From NCBI GenBank assembly GCA_963580455.1, contig OY756962.1, positions 14,216,001-14,280,000 of the forward strand: a stretch of DNA of 64,000 nt, written 5' to 3'. The notes under the pieces were generated by a model. The model ran no database searches. It had not been told where the DNA came from and saw only the letters and a list, made by a program, of their open reading frames with translations. How positions within the stretch are numbered: position 1 is the stretch's first letter; every line of letters begins with the position of its first letter. This document shows positions 23,004 to 35,940 of the stretch, piece after piece. Origin of the DNA: Euonymus europaeus. Its lineage: Eukaryota > Streptophyta > Magnoliopsida > Celastrales > Celastraceae. Position numbers and translations under genes: made by a program.

Positions 23004-25089
23004 TTGAGCAACTTCGGACTATCAAAGTTGCTCGGTGTACACTTTTTATTATTCTTCAATGTCAAATTTTACGAGTATAAGCTTCCAAGATTATTTCGAT
23101 GCCAAAACACCAACTTTTTATCACAAATGGACAAAACCGTTAAAAGCTGCTCCATAGAGAGAGTTGAGCAATTTCGGACCAACAAAGTTGCTCGGGATAT
23201 ACTTTTTATTGTTCTTTTATATCGAATTTTACGAGTATAAGCTTCCTAGATTATTTCGATGCTAAAACACCATCTTTCTATGACAAATGGACAAAACCGT
23301 TAAAAGCTCCTCCATAGAGAGAGTTGAGCAACTTCGAACCATCAAAGTTGCTCGGTGTACACTTTTTATTGTTCTTCTATGTCAAATTTTACGAGTTTAA
23401 GCTTCCAAGATTATTTCGATGCCAAAACACCAACATTTTATCACAAAAGGACAAAACCGTGAAAAGCTCCTACATAGAGAGAGTTGAGCAACTTCGGACC
23501 AACAAAGTTGCTCGGGATACACTTTTTATTGCTCTTCTTTGTCAAATTTTACGAGTATAGGCTTCCTAGATTTTTTCGATGCTAAAACACCATCTTTCTA
23601 TGACAAATGGACAAAACCGTTAAAAGCCCGTCCATAGAGTGAGTTGAGCAACTTCGGACCATCTATGTTGCTCGGTGTACACTTTTTATTGTTCTTCTAT
23701 GTCAAATTTTACGAGTATAAGCTTCCTAGTTAATTTCCATGCCAAAACACCAACTTTTTATCACAAATGGACAAAACCGTCAAAAGCTCCTACATAAAGA
23801 GAGTTGAGCAACTTCGGACCAACAAAGTTCCTCGGGATACACTTTTTATTGTTCTTCTTTGTCAAATTTTACGAGTAGAAGCTTCCTAGATTATTTTTAT
23901 GCTAAAACACCATCTTTCTATGACAAATGGACAAAACCGTTAAAAGCCTCTCCATAGAGAGAGTTGAGCAACTTCGGACCATCAAAGTTGCTCGGTGTAC
24001 ACTTTTTATTGTTATTCTTTGTCAAATTTTATGAGTATAAGCTTCCAATATTATTTCGATTCCAAATCACCAACTTTCTATGAGAAATGGACAAAACCGT
24101 TAAAAGCTCCTCCAAAGAGAGAGTTGAGCAACTTCGAACCATCAAAGTTGCTCGATGTACACTTTTTATTTTTCTTCTATGTCAAATTTTACGAGCATAA
24201 GCTTCCAATATTATTTCGATGCTAAAACACCATCTTTCTATGACAAATGGACAAAAACGTTAAAAGCTCCTCCATAGAGAGAGTTGCGCAGCAACTTCGG
24301 ACCATCAAAGTTTCTCGGTGTACACTTTTTATTGTTCTTCTATGTCAAATTTTACGCGTATAAGCTTCCAAGATTATTTCGATTCCAAATCACCAACTTT
24401 CTATGAGAAATGGACAAAACCGTTAAAAGCTCCTCCAAAGAGAGAGTTGAGCAACTTCGAACCATCAAAGTTGCTCGATGTACACTTTTTATTTTTCTTC
24501 TATGTCAAATTTTACGAGCATAAGCTTCCAATATTATTTCGATGCTAAAACACCATCTTTCTATGACAAATGGACAAAAACGTTAAAAGCTCCTCCATAG
24601 AGAGAGTTGAGCAGCAACTTCGGACCATCAAAGTTTCTCGGTGTACACTTTTTATTGTTCTTCTATGTCAAATTTTACGCGTATAAGCTTCCAAGATTAT
24701 TTCGATTCCAAATCACCAACTTTCTATGAGAAATGGACAAAACCGTTAAAAGCTCCTCCATAGAGAGAGTTGAGCAACTTCGAACCGTCAAAGTTGCTCG
24801 GTGTGCACTTTTTATTGTTCTTCTATGTGAAATTTTATGAGTATAAGCTTCCTAGATTATTTCGATGCCAAAAAATGAACTTTTTACGACAAATGGACAA
24901 AACCGTTAAAAGCTCCTCCACAGAGAGAGTTGAGCAACTTCGGACCAAAAAAGTTGCTCGGGATACACTTTTTATTGTTCTTCTATGTCTAATTTTACGA
25001 GTATAAGCTTCCAAGATTATTTCTATGCCAAAACACCAACTTTTTATCACAAATGGACAAAACCGTTAAAAGCCCTTGCATAGAGAGAG
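23004..25089 (+). repeat. 13-monomer HOR (period 2,086 bp), unit E2
   Basis: Near-identical tandem copy of E1. Its first monomer reads CGGACTATCAAAG and GGTGTACAC where E1 has CGGACCATCAAAG and GGAGTACAC, so the exchange point lies inside that monomer: the left part comes from the CCCTTGCATAG monomer and the right part (TCTTCAATGTC) from the D unit. From 25,090 the array goes on as block C copy 2. Confidence 0.88.
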
Positions 25090-28000
25090 TTGAGCAACTT
25101 CGGACTATCAAAGTTGCTCGGTGTACACTTTTTATTATTCTTCTATATCAAATTTTACGAGTATAAGCTTCCAAAATTATTTCGATGCCAAAACACCAGC
25201 TTTTTATCACAAATGGTCAAAACCGTTAAAAGCTCCTCCATAGAGAGAGTTGAGCAACTTCGGACCATCAAAGTTGCTCGGTGTACACTTTTTATTGATC
25301 TTCTATGTCAAATTTTACGAGTTTAAGCTTCCAAGATTATTTCGATGCCAAAACACCAACATTTTATCACCAATGGACAAAACCGTTAAAAGCTCCTACA
25401 TAGAGAGAGTTGAGCAACTTCGAACCAACAAAGTTGCTCGGGATACACATTTTATTGCGGTTCTTTGTCAAATTTTACGAGTATAGGCTTCCTAGATTTT
25501 TTCGATGCTAAAACACCATCTTTCTATGACAAATTGACAAAACCGTTAAAAGCCTCTCCATAGAGAGAGTTGAGCAACTTCGGACCATCAAAGTTGCCCG
25601 GTGTACACTTTTTATTGTTCTTCTATGTCAAATTTTACGAGTATAAGCTTCCAAGATTATTTCGATGCCCAAACACCAACTTTTTATCACAAATGGACAA
25701 AACCGTTAAAAGCCCTTCCATAGAGAGAGTTGAGCAACTTCGGACCAACAAAGTTCCTCGGGATACACTTTTTATTGCTCTTCTTTGTCAAATTTTACGA
25801 GTATAGGCTTCCTAGATTTTTTCGATGCCAAAACACCATTTTTCTATGACAAATGGACAAAACCGTTAAAAGCCCCTCCATAGAGAGACTTGAGCAACTT
25901 CAAACCATCAAAGTTGCTCGGTGTACACTTTTTATTGTTCTTCTATGTCAAATTTTCCGAGTATAATCTTCAAAGATTATTTAGAATCCAAATCACCAAC
26001 TTTCTATGAGAAATGGACAAAACCGTTAAAAGCTCCTCCATAGAGAGTGTGGAGCAACATCGAACCATCAAAGTTGTTCGATGTACACTTTTTATTGTTC
26101 TTCTATGTTAAATTTTATGAGTATAAGCTTCCTAGATTACTTCGATGGCAAAAAATGTACTTTTTACCACAAATGGACAAAACCGTTAAAAGCCTCTCCA
26201 TAGAGAGAGTTGAGCAACTTCGGACCATCAAAGTTGCTCGGTGTACACTTTTTATTGTTATTCAATGTCAAATTTTATGAGTATAAGCTTCCAAGATTAT
26301 TTCGATTCCAAATCAGCAACTTTCTATGAGAAATGGACAAAACCGTTAAAAGCTCCTCCGTAGAGAGAGTTGAGCAACTTCGAACCAACAAAGTTGCTCG
26401 GGATACACTTTTTATTGTTCTTCTTTGTTCAATTTTATGAGTATAAGCTTCCTAGATTTTTTCGATGCTAAAACACCATCTTTCTATGACAAATTGACAA
26501 AACCGTTAAAAGCCTCTCCATAGAGAGAGTTGAGCAACTTCGGACCATCAAAGTTGCCCGGTGTACACTTTTTATTGTTCTTCTATGTCAAATTTTACGA
26601 GTATAAGCTTCCAAGATTATTTCGATGCCCAAACACCAACTTTTTATCACAAATGGACAAAACCGTTAAAAGCACTTCCATTGAGAGAGTTGAGCAACTT
26701 CGGACCAACAAAGTTCCTCGGGATACACTTTTTATTGTTCTTCTTTGTCAAATTTTACGAGTAGAAGCTTCCTAGATTATTTCTGTGCTAAAACACCATC
26801 TTTCTATGACAAATGGACAAAACCGTTAAAAGCCTCTCCATAGAGAGAGTTGAGCAACTTCGGACCATCAAAGTTTCTCGGTGTACACTTTTTATTGTAC
26901 TTCTATGTCAAATTTTACGAGTATAAGCTTCCAAGATTATTTCGTTTCCAAATCACCAACTTTCTATGAGAAATGGACTAAACCGTTAAAAGCTCCTCCA
27001 TAGAGAGAGTTGAGCAACTTCGAACCGTCAAAGTTGCTCGGTGTGCACTTTTTATTGTTCTTCTATGTGAAATTTTATGAGTATAAGCTTCCTAGATTAT
27101 TTCGATGCCAAAAAATGAACTTTTTATGACAAATGGACAAAACCATTAAAAGCTCCTCCACAGAGAGAGTTGAGCAACTTCGGACCAAAAAAGTTGCTCG
27201 GGATACACTTTTTATTGTTGTTCTATGTCAAATTTTACGAGTACAAGCTTCCAAGATTATTTCTATGCCAAAACACCAACTTTTTATCACAAATGGTCAA
27301 AACCGTTAAAAGCTCCTCCATAGAGAGAGTTGACCAACTTCGGACCAACAAAGTTTCTCGGGATACACTTTTTATTGTTCTTCTTTGTCAAATTTTACGA
27401 GTGTAAGCTTCCTAGATTATTTCGATGCTAAAACACCATCTTTCTATGACAAATGGACAAAACCGTTAAAATATCCTCCATAGAGAGAGTTGTGCAACTT
27501 CAAACCATCAAAGTTGCTCGGTGTACACTTTTTATTGTTCTTCTATGTCAAATTTTACGAGTATAATCTTCAAAGATTATTTCGATTCCAAATCACCAAC
27601 TTTCTATGAGAAATGGACAAAACCGTTAAAAGCTCATCAATAGGGAGTGTGGAGCAACTTCGAACCATCAAAGTTCTTCGATATACACTTTTTATTGTTC
27701 TTCTATGTTAAATTTTATGAGTATAAGCTTCTTAGATTATTTCGATGCCAAAAAACGAACTTTTTACGAGAAATGGACAAAGCCGTTAAAAGCACCTCCA
27801 TAGAGAGAGTTGAGCAACTTCGGACCATCAAAGTTGCTCGGTGTACACTTTTTATTATTCTTCTATGTCAAATTTTACGAGTATAAGCTTCCTAGATTAT
27901 TTCGATGCTAAAACACCATCTTTATATGACAAATGGACAAAACCGTTAAAAGCTCCTCCATAGAGAGAGTTGAGCAACTTCGGACCATCAAAGTTGCTCG

Positions 28001-30035
28001 GTGTACACTTTTTATTGTTATTCTATGTTAAATTTTATGAGTATAAGCTTCCTTGATTATTTCTATGCCAAAAAAGGAACTTTTTACGATAAATGGACGA
28101 AACCGTTAAAAGCTCCTCGATAGAGAGAGTTCAGTAACTTTGGACCATCAAAGTTGCTCGGTGTTCACTTTTTATTGTTCTTCTATGTCAAATTTTACGA
28201 GTATAAGCTTCCAAGATTATTTCGATTCCAAATCACCAACTTTCTATGAGAAATGGACAGAACCGCTAAAAGCTCCTCCATAGAGAGAGTTGAGCAACTT
28301 CGAACCATCAAAGTTGCTCGATGTACACTTTTTATTGTTCTTCTACGTCAAATTTTACGAGTATAAGCTTCCAAGATTATTTCGATGCCAAAACACCAAC
28401 TTTTTATCACAAATGGACAAAACCGTTAAGAGCCCCTCCATAGAGAGAGTTGAGCAACTTCGGACTAACAAAGTTGCTCGGGATATACGTTTTATTGTTC
28501 TTCTATGTCAAATTTTACGAGTATAAGCTTCCTAGATTATTTTGATGCTAAAACACCATCTTTCCATGACAAATGAGCAAAACCGTTAAAAGCTCCTCCA
28601 TAGTGAGAGTTGAGCAACTTCGGACCATCAAAGTTACTCAGCGTACACTTTTTATTGTTCTTCTATGTCAAATTTTACGAGTATAAGCTTCCAAGATTAT
28701 TTCGATGCCCAAACACCAACTTTTTATCACAAAGGGACAAAACCGTTAAAAGCCCTTCCATAGAGAGAGTTGAGCAACTTCGGACCAACAAAGTTGCTCG
28801 GGATACACTTTTTATTATTCTTCTTTGTCAAATTTTACGAGTATAAGCTTCCTAGATTATTTCGATGCTAAAACACCATCTTTCTATGACAAATGGACAA
28901 AACCGTTAAAAGCCCCTCCATAGCGAGAGTTGAGCAACTTCAAACCATCAAAGTTGCTCGGTGTACACTTTTTATTGTTCTTCTATGTCAAATTTTACGA
29001 GTATAATCTTTAAAGATTATTTCGATTCCAAATCACCAACTTTCTATGAGAAATGGACAAAACCGTTAAAAGCTCCTCTATAGAGAGTGTGGAGCAACAT
29101 CGAACCATCAAAGTTGTTCGATGTGCACTTTTTATTGTTCTTCTATGTTAAATTTTATGAGTACAAGCTTCCTAGATTACTTCGATGCCAAAAAACGTAC
29201 TTTGTACAACAAATGGACAAAACCGTTAAAAGCCTCTCCATAGAGAGAGTTGAGCAACTTCGGACCATCAAAGTTGCTCGGTGTACACTTTTTATTGTTA
29301 TTCAATGTCAAATTTTATGAGTATAAGCTTCCAAGATTATTTCGATTCCAAATCACCAACTTTCTATGAGAAATAGATAAAACCGTTAAAAGCTCCTCCA
29401 TAGAGAGAGTTGAGCAACTTCGAACCAACAAAGTTGCTCGGGATACACTTTTTATTGTTCTTCTTTGTTCAATTTTATGAGTATAAGCTTCCTAGATTTT
29501 TTTGGATGCTAAAACACCATCTTTATATGACAAATTCACAAAACCGTTAAAAGCCTCTCCATAGAGAGAGTTGAGCAACTTCGGACTATCAAAGTTGCCC
29601 GGTGTACACTTTTTATTGTTCTTCTATGTCAAATTTTACGAGTTTAAGATTTCAAGATTATTTCGATGCCAAAACACCAACATTTTATCACATATGGACA
29701 AAACCGTTAAAAGCTCCTACATAGAGAGAGTTGAGCAACTTCAGACCAACAAAGTTGCTCGATGAACACTTATTATTGCTCTTCTTTGTCAAATTTTACG
29801 AGTATAAGCTTCCTAGATTTTTTCGATGCCAAAAAACGAACTTTTTACGAGAAATGGACAAAACCGTTAAAAGCACCTCCATAGAGAAGGTTGAGCAACT
29901 TCGGACCATCAAAGTTGCTCGGTGTACACTTTTTATTTATCTTCTATGTCAAATTTTACGAGTATAAGCTTCCAAGATTATTTCGATGCCAAAACACCAA
30001 CTTTTTATCACAAATGGACAAAACCGTTAAAAGCT
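24745..30035 (+). repeat. ~5.3-kb duplicated block C, copy 2 (33 monomers)
   Basis: Second copy of 12,400-17,530. It has one additional monomer near 28,050-28,210, the GGACGAAACCG monomer followed by GTTCAGTAACTTTGG, which is absent from copy 1 but present near 33,870 and 38,030, so copy 1 probably lost it. Its 27.2-28.4-kb part occurs again at 33.0-34.2 kb (shift 5,763) and 37.2-38.4 kb (shift 9,927), and its right end again at 38.4-39.5, 41.2-42.1 and 45.1-46.8 kb. It therefore looks like the closest preserved version of the unit that spread through the middle of the window. Confidence 0.84.
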
Positions 30036-31655
30036 TCTCCATAGAGAGAGTTGAGCAACTTCGGACCATCAAAGTTGCTCGGTGTACACTTTTTATTGTT
30101 CTTCTATGTCAAATTTTACGAGTTTAAGCTTCCAAGATTATTTCGATGCCAAAACACGAATATTTTATCACAAAAGGACAAAACCGTTAAAAGCTCCTAC
30201 ATAGAGAGAGATGAGCAACTTCGGATCAACAAAGTTGCTCGGGATACACTTTTTATTGCTCTTCTTTGTCAAATTTTACGAGTATAGGCTTCCTAGATTT
30301 TTTCGATGCCAAAACACCATCTTTCTATGACAAATGGACAAAACCGTTAAAAGCCCCTCCATAGAGTGAGTTGAGCAACTTCGGACCATCTATGTTGCTC
30401 GGTGTACACTTTTTATTGTTCTTCAATGTCAAATTTTACGAGTATAAGCTTCCTAGTTAATTTCCATGCCAAAACACCAACTTTTTATCACAAATGGACA
30501 AAACCGTTAAAAGCTCCTACATAAAGAGAGTTGAGCAACTTCGGACCAACAAAGTTCCTCGGGATACACTTTTTATTGTTCTTCTTTGTCAAATTTTACG
30601 AGTAGAAGCTTCCTAGATTATTTTTATGCTAAAACACCATCTTTCTATGACAAATGGACAAAACCGTTAAAAGCCTCTCCATAGAGAGAGTTGAGCAACT
30701 TCGGACCATCAAAGTTGCTCGGTATACACTTTTTATTGTTATTCTATGTCAAATTTTATGAGTATAAGCTTCCAATCTTATTTCGATTCCAAATCACCAA
30801 CTTTCTATGAGAAATGGACAAAACCGTTAAAAGCTCCTCCAAAGAGAGAGTTGAGCAACTTCGAACCATCAAAGTTGCTCGATGTACACTTTTTATTTTT
30901 CTTCTATGTCAAATTTTACGAGCATAAGCTTCCAAGATTATTTCGATGCCAAAACACCTACTTTTTATCACAAATGGACAAAACCGTTAAAAGCTCCTCC
31001 CTAGAGAGAGTTGAGCAACTTCGGACCAACAAAGTCGCTCGGGATACACTTGTTATTGATCTTCTCTGTCAAATTTTACGAGTATAAGCTTCCAAGATTA
31101 TTTCGATGCTAAAACACCATCTTTCTATGACAAATGGACAAAAACGTTAAAAGCTCCTCCATAGAGAGAGTTGAGCAGCAACTTCGGACCATCAAAGTTT
31201 CTCGGTGTACACTTTTTATTGTTCTTCTATGTCAAATTTTACGCGTATAAGCTTCCAAGATTATTTCGATTCCAAATCACCAACTTTCTATGAGAAATGG
31301 ACAAAATCGTTAAAAGCTCCTCCATAGAGAGAGTTGAGCAACTTCGAACCGTCAAAGTTGCTCGGTGTGCACTTTTTATTGTTCTTCTATGAGAAATTTT
31401 ATGAGTATAAGCTTCCTAGATTATTTCGATGCCAAAAAATGAACTTTTTACGACAAATGGACAAAACCGTTAAAAGCTACTCCATAGAGAGAGTTGAGCA
31501 ACTTCGGACCAACAAAGTTGCTCGGGATACACTTTTTATTGTTCTTCTATGTCAAATTTTACGAGTATAAGCTTCCAAGATTATTTCGATGCCCAAACAC
31601 CAACTTTTTATCACAAATGATCAAAACCGTTAAAAGCCCTTCCATAGAGAGTTGA
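28930..31655 (+). repeat. 17-monomer segment shared with 38,380-41,100
   Basis: The shift to 38,380-41,100 is a constant 9,447 nt. Markers are TATAATCTTTAAAG (28,997 and 38,444), GTACTTTGTACAAC (29,197), TTTTTTTGGATGC (29,500), TTTTTATTTATC (29,931), CACGAATATTTTATCAC (30,155), GAGATGAGCAACTTCGGATC (30,209) and the D-like tail. Just to the left the shift is 9,927, so copy 3 lacks exactly three monomers (480 bp) that lie at about 28.45-28.93 kb here. Confidence 0.82.
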
Positions 31656-33055
31656 GCAACTTCGGACCAACAAAGTTGCTCGGGATACACTTTTTATTGT
31701 TCTTCTTTGTCAAATTTTACGAGTATAAGCTTCCTAGATTATTTCGATGCTAAAACACCATCTTTCCATGACAAATGAACAAAACCGTTAAAAGCTCCTC
31801 CATAGTGAGAGTTGAGCAACTTCGGACCATCAAAGTTCCTCAGCGTACACTTTTTATTGTTCTTCTATGTCAAATTTTACGAGTATAAGCTTCCAAGATT
31901 ATTTCGATGCCCAAACACCAACTTTTTATCACAAAGGGACAAAACCGTTAAAAGCCCTTCCATAGAGAGAGTTGAGCAACTTCGAAACGTCAAAGTTGCT
32001 CGGTGTGCACTTTTTATTGTTCTTCTATGAGAAATTTTATGAGTATAAGCTTCCTAGATTATTTCGATGCTAAAAAACGAACTTTTTACGACAAATGGAC
32101 AAAACCGTTAAAAGCACCTCCATAGAGAGAGTTGAGCAATTTCGGACCAACAAAGTTGCTCGGGATACACTTTTTATTGTTCTTTTATGTCAAAATTTAC
32201 GAGTATAAGCTTCCTAGATTATTTCGATGCTAAAACACCATCTTTCTATGACAAATTGACAAAACCGTTAAAAGCTCCTCCATAGAGAGAGTTGAGCAGC
32301 AACTTCGGACCATCAAAGTTTCTCGGTGTACACTTTTTATTGTTCTTCTATGTCAAATTTTACGCGTATAAGCTTCCAAGATTATTTCGATTCCAAATCA
32401 CCAACTTTCTATGAGAAATGGACAAAATCGTTAAAAGCTCCTCCATAGAGAGAGTTGAGCAACTTCGAACCGTCAAAGTTGCTCGGTGTGCACTTTTTAT
32501 TGTTCTTCTATGAGAAATTTTATGAGTATAAGCTTCCTAGATTATTTCGATGCCAAAAAATGAACTTTTTACGACAAATGGATAAAACCGTTAAAAGCTT
32601 CTCCATAGAGAGAGTTGAGCAACTTCGGACCAACAAAGTTGCTCGGGATACACTTTTTATTGTTCTTCTATGTCAAATTTTACGAGTATAAGCTTCCAAG
32701 ATTATTTCGATGCCCAAACACCAACTTTTTATCACAAATGATCAAAACCGTTAAAAGCCCTTCCATAGAGAGTTGAGCAACTTCGGACCAACAAAGTTGC
32801 TCGGGATAGACTTTTTATTGTTCTTCTTTGTCAAATTTTACGAGTATAAGCTTCCTAGATTATTTCGATGCTAAAACACCATCTTTCCATGACAAATGAA
32901 CAAAACCGTTAAAAGCTCCTCCATAGTGAGAGTTGAGCAACTTCGGACCATCAAAGTTCCTCAGCGTACACTTTTTATTGTTCTTCTATGTCAAATTTTA
33001 CGAGTATAAGCTTCCAAGATTATTTCGATGCCCAAACACCAACTTTTTATCACAA
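31165..33055 (+). repeat. 7-monomer tandem duplication (period 1,121 bp)
   Basis: The arm-insertion monomer (TTGAGCAGCAAC), the CAAAATCGTTAAAAGC monomer, the TCTATGAGAAATTTTATG monomer, the GATCAAAACC monomer, the shortened CCATAGAGAGTTGAGC monomer, and the CATAGTGAGAG/CTCAGCGTAC monomers occur at 31,165-31,935 and again at 32,287-33,055, shifted by 1,121 nt. The first period also holds a CGAAACGTC monomer and a GTCAAAATTTACG monomer near 32,190. Confidence 0.8.
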
Positions 33056-34190
33056 ATGGTCAAAACCGTTAAAAGCTCCTCCATAGAGAGAGTTGACCAA
33101 CTTCGGACCAACAAAGTTTCTCGGGATACACTTTTTATTGTTCTTCTTTGTCAAATTTTACGAGTGTAAGCTTCCTAGATTATTTCGATGCTAAAACACC
33201 ATCTTTCTATGACAAATGGACAAAACCGTTAAAATATCCTCCATAGAGAGAGTTGTGCAACTTCAAACCATCAAAGTTGCTCGGTGTACACTTTTTATTG
33301 TTCTTCTATGTCAAATTTTACGAGTATAATCTTCAAAGATTATTTCGATTCCAAATCACCAACTTTCTATGAGAAATGGACAAAACCGTTAAAAGCTCAT
33401 CAATAGGGAGTGTGGAGCAACTTCGAACCATCAAAGTTGTTCGATATACACTTTTTATTGTTCTTCTATGTTAAATTTTATGAGTATAAGCTTCTTAGAT
33501 TATTTCGATGCCAAAAAACGAACTTTTTACGAGAAATGGACAAAGCCGTTAAAAGCACCTCCATAGAGAGAGTTGAGCAACTTCGGACCATCAAAGTTGC
33601 TCGGTGTACACTTTTTATTATTCTTCTATGTCAAATTTTACGAGTATAAGCTTCCTAGATTATTTCGATGCTAAAACACCATCTTTATATGACAAATGGA
33701 CAAAACCGTTAAAAGCTCCTCCATAGAGAGAGTTGAGCAACTTCGGACCATCAAAGTTGCTCGGTGTACACTTTTTATTGTTATTCTATGTTAAATTTTA
33801 TGAGTATAAGCTTCCTTGATTATTTCTATGCCAAAAAAGGAACTTTTTACGATAAATGGACGAAACCGTTAAAAGCTCCTCGATAGAGAGAGTTCAGTAA
33901 CTTTGGACCATCAAAGTTGCTCGGTGTTCACTTTTTATTGTTCTTCTATGTCAAATTTTACGAGTATAAGCTTCCAAGATTATTTCGATTCCAAATCACC
34001 AACTTTCTATGAGAAATGGACAGAACCGCTAAAAGCTCCTCCATAGAGAGAGTTGAGCAACTTCGAACCAACAAAGTTGCTCGATGTACACTTTTTATTG
34101 TTCTTCTACGTCAAATTTTACGAGTATAAGCTTCCAAGATTATTTCGATGCCAAAACACCAAATTTTTATCACAAATGGACAAAACCGTT
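32287..34190 (+). repeat. 12-monomer segment shared with 36,452-38,355
   Basis: Constant shift of 4,164 nt to 36,452-38,355 (26 monomers plus 4). Almost every private change is shared, for example AAAATATCC, the GTGTGGAGCAACTTCG monomer, GACAAAGCCG, GGACGAAACCG and GACAGAACCGCTAAAAG. The right part also matches block C copy 2 at shift 5,763. At 34,190 the sequence jumps forward in that map to the 30,030 equivalent (shift 4,162), so ten monomers (1,601 bp) are missing here relative to 28.43-30.03 kb. Confidence 0.8.
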
Positions 34191-35940
34191 AAAAGCTTCT
34201 CCATAGAGAGAGTTGAGCAACTTCGGACCATCAAAGTTGCTCGGTGTACACTTTTTATTGTTCTTCTATGTCAAATTTTACGAGTTTAAGCTTCCAAGAT
34301 TATTTCGATGCCAAAACACGAATATTTTATCACAAAAGGACAAAACCGTTAAAAGCTCCTACATAGAGAGAGATGAGCAACTTCGGATCAACAAAGTTGC
34401 TCGGGATACACTTTTTATTGCTCTTCTTTGTCAAATTTTACGAGTATAGGCTTCCTAGATTTTTTCGATGCCAAAACACCATCTTTCTATGACAAATGGA
34501 CAAAACCGTTAAAAGCCCCTCCATAGAGTGAGTTGAGCAACTTCGGACCATCTATGTTGCTCGGTGTACACTTTTTATTGTTCTTCAATGTCAAATTTTA
34601 CGAGTATAAGCTTCCTAGTTAATTTCCATGCCAAAACACCAACTTTTTATCACAAATGGACAAAACCGTTAAAAGCTCCTACATAAAGAGAGTTGAGCAA
34701 CTTCGGACCAACAAAGTTCCTCGGGATACACTTTTTATTGTTCTTCTTTGTCAAATTTTACGAGTAGAAGCTTCCTAGATTATTTTTATGCTAAAACACC
34801 ATCTTTCTATGACAAATGGACAAAACCGTTAAAAGCCTCTCCATAGAGAGAGTTGAGCAACTTCGGACCATCAAAGTTGCTCGGTGTACACTTTTTATTG
34901 TTATTCTATGTCAAATTTTATGAGTATAAGCTTCCAATATTATTTCGATTCCAAATCACCAACTTTCTATGAGAAATGGACAAAACCGTTAAAAGCTCCT
35001 CCAAAGAGAGAGTTGAGCAACTTCGAACCATCAAAGTTGCTCGATGTACACTTTTTATTTTTCTTCTATGTGAAATTTTACGAGCATAAGCTTCCAAGAT
35101 TATTTCGATGCCAAAACACCTACTTTTTATCACAAATGGACAAAACCGTTAAAAGCTCCTCTCTAGAGAGAGTTGAGCAACTTCGGACCAACAAAGTCGC
35201 TCGGGATACACTTGTTATTGTTCTTCTCTGTCAAATTTTACGAGTATAAGCTTCCAAGATTATTTCGATGCTAAAACACCATCTTTCTATGACAAATGGA
35301 CAAAAACGTTAAAAGCTCTTCCATAGAGAGAGTTGAGCAGCAACTTCGGACCATCAAAGTTTCTCGGTGTACACTTTTTATTGTTCTTCTATGTCAAATT
35401 TTACGCGTATAAGCTTCCAAGATTATTTCGATTCCAAATCACCAACTTTCTATGAGAAATGGACAAAATCGTTAAAAGCTCCTCCATAGAGAGAGTTGAG
35501 CAACTTCGAACCGTCAAAGTTGCTCGGTGTGCACTTTTTATTGTTCTTCTATGAGAAATTTTATGAGTATAAGCTTCCTCGATTATTTCGATGCCAAAAA
35601 ATGAACTTTTTACGACAAATGGACAAAACCGTTAAAAGCTTCTCCATAGAGAGAGTTGAGCAACTTCGGACCAACAAAGTTGCTCGGGATACACTTTTTA
35701 TTGTTCTTCTATGTCAAATTTTACGAGTATAAGCTTCCAAGATTATTTCGATGCCCAAACACCAACTTTTTATCACAAATGATCAAAACCGTTAAAAGCC
35801 CTTCCATAGAGAGTTGAGCAACTTCGGACCAACAAAGTTGCTCGGGATACACTTTTTATTGTTCTTCTTTGTCAAATTTTACGAGTATAAGCTTCCTAGA
35901 TTATTTCGATGCTAAAACACCATCTTTCCATGACAAATGG
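34190..35940 (+). repeat. 11-monomer segment, second copy of 30,030-31,780
   Basis: Shift of 4,162 nt from 30,030-31,780, holding the CACGAATATTTTATCAC monomer, GAGATGAGCAACTTCGGATC, CATAGAGTGAG with CATCTATG, TTTTTATGC, AATATT, CACCTACTTTTTATC and the arm-insertion monomer. It is the displaced relative of the 11-monomer D unit. The same set appears again at 39.5-41.1, 42.1-43.7 and 46.9-48.7 kb, so the D-type tail is the most amplified module in the window. Confidence 0.8.
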
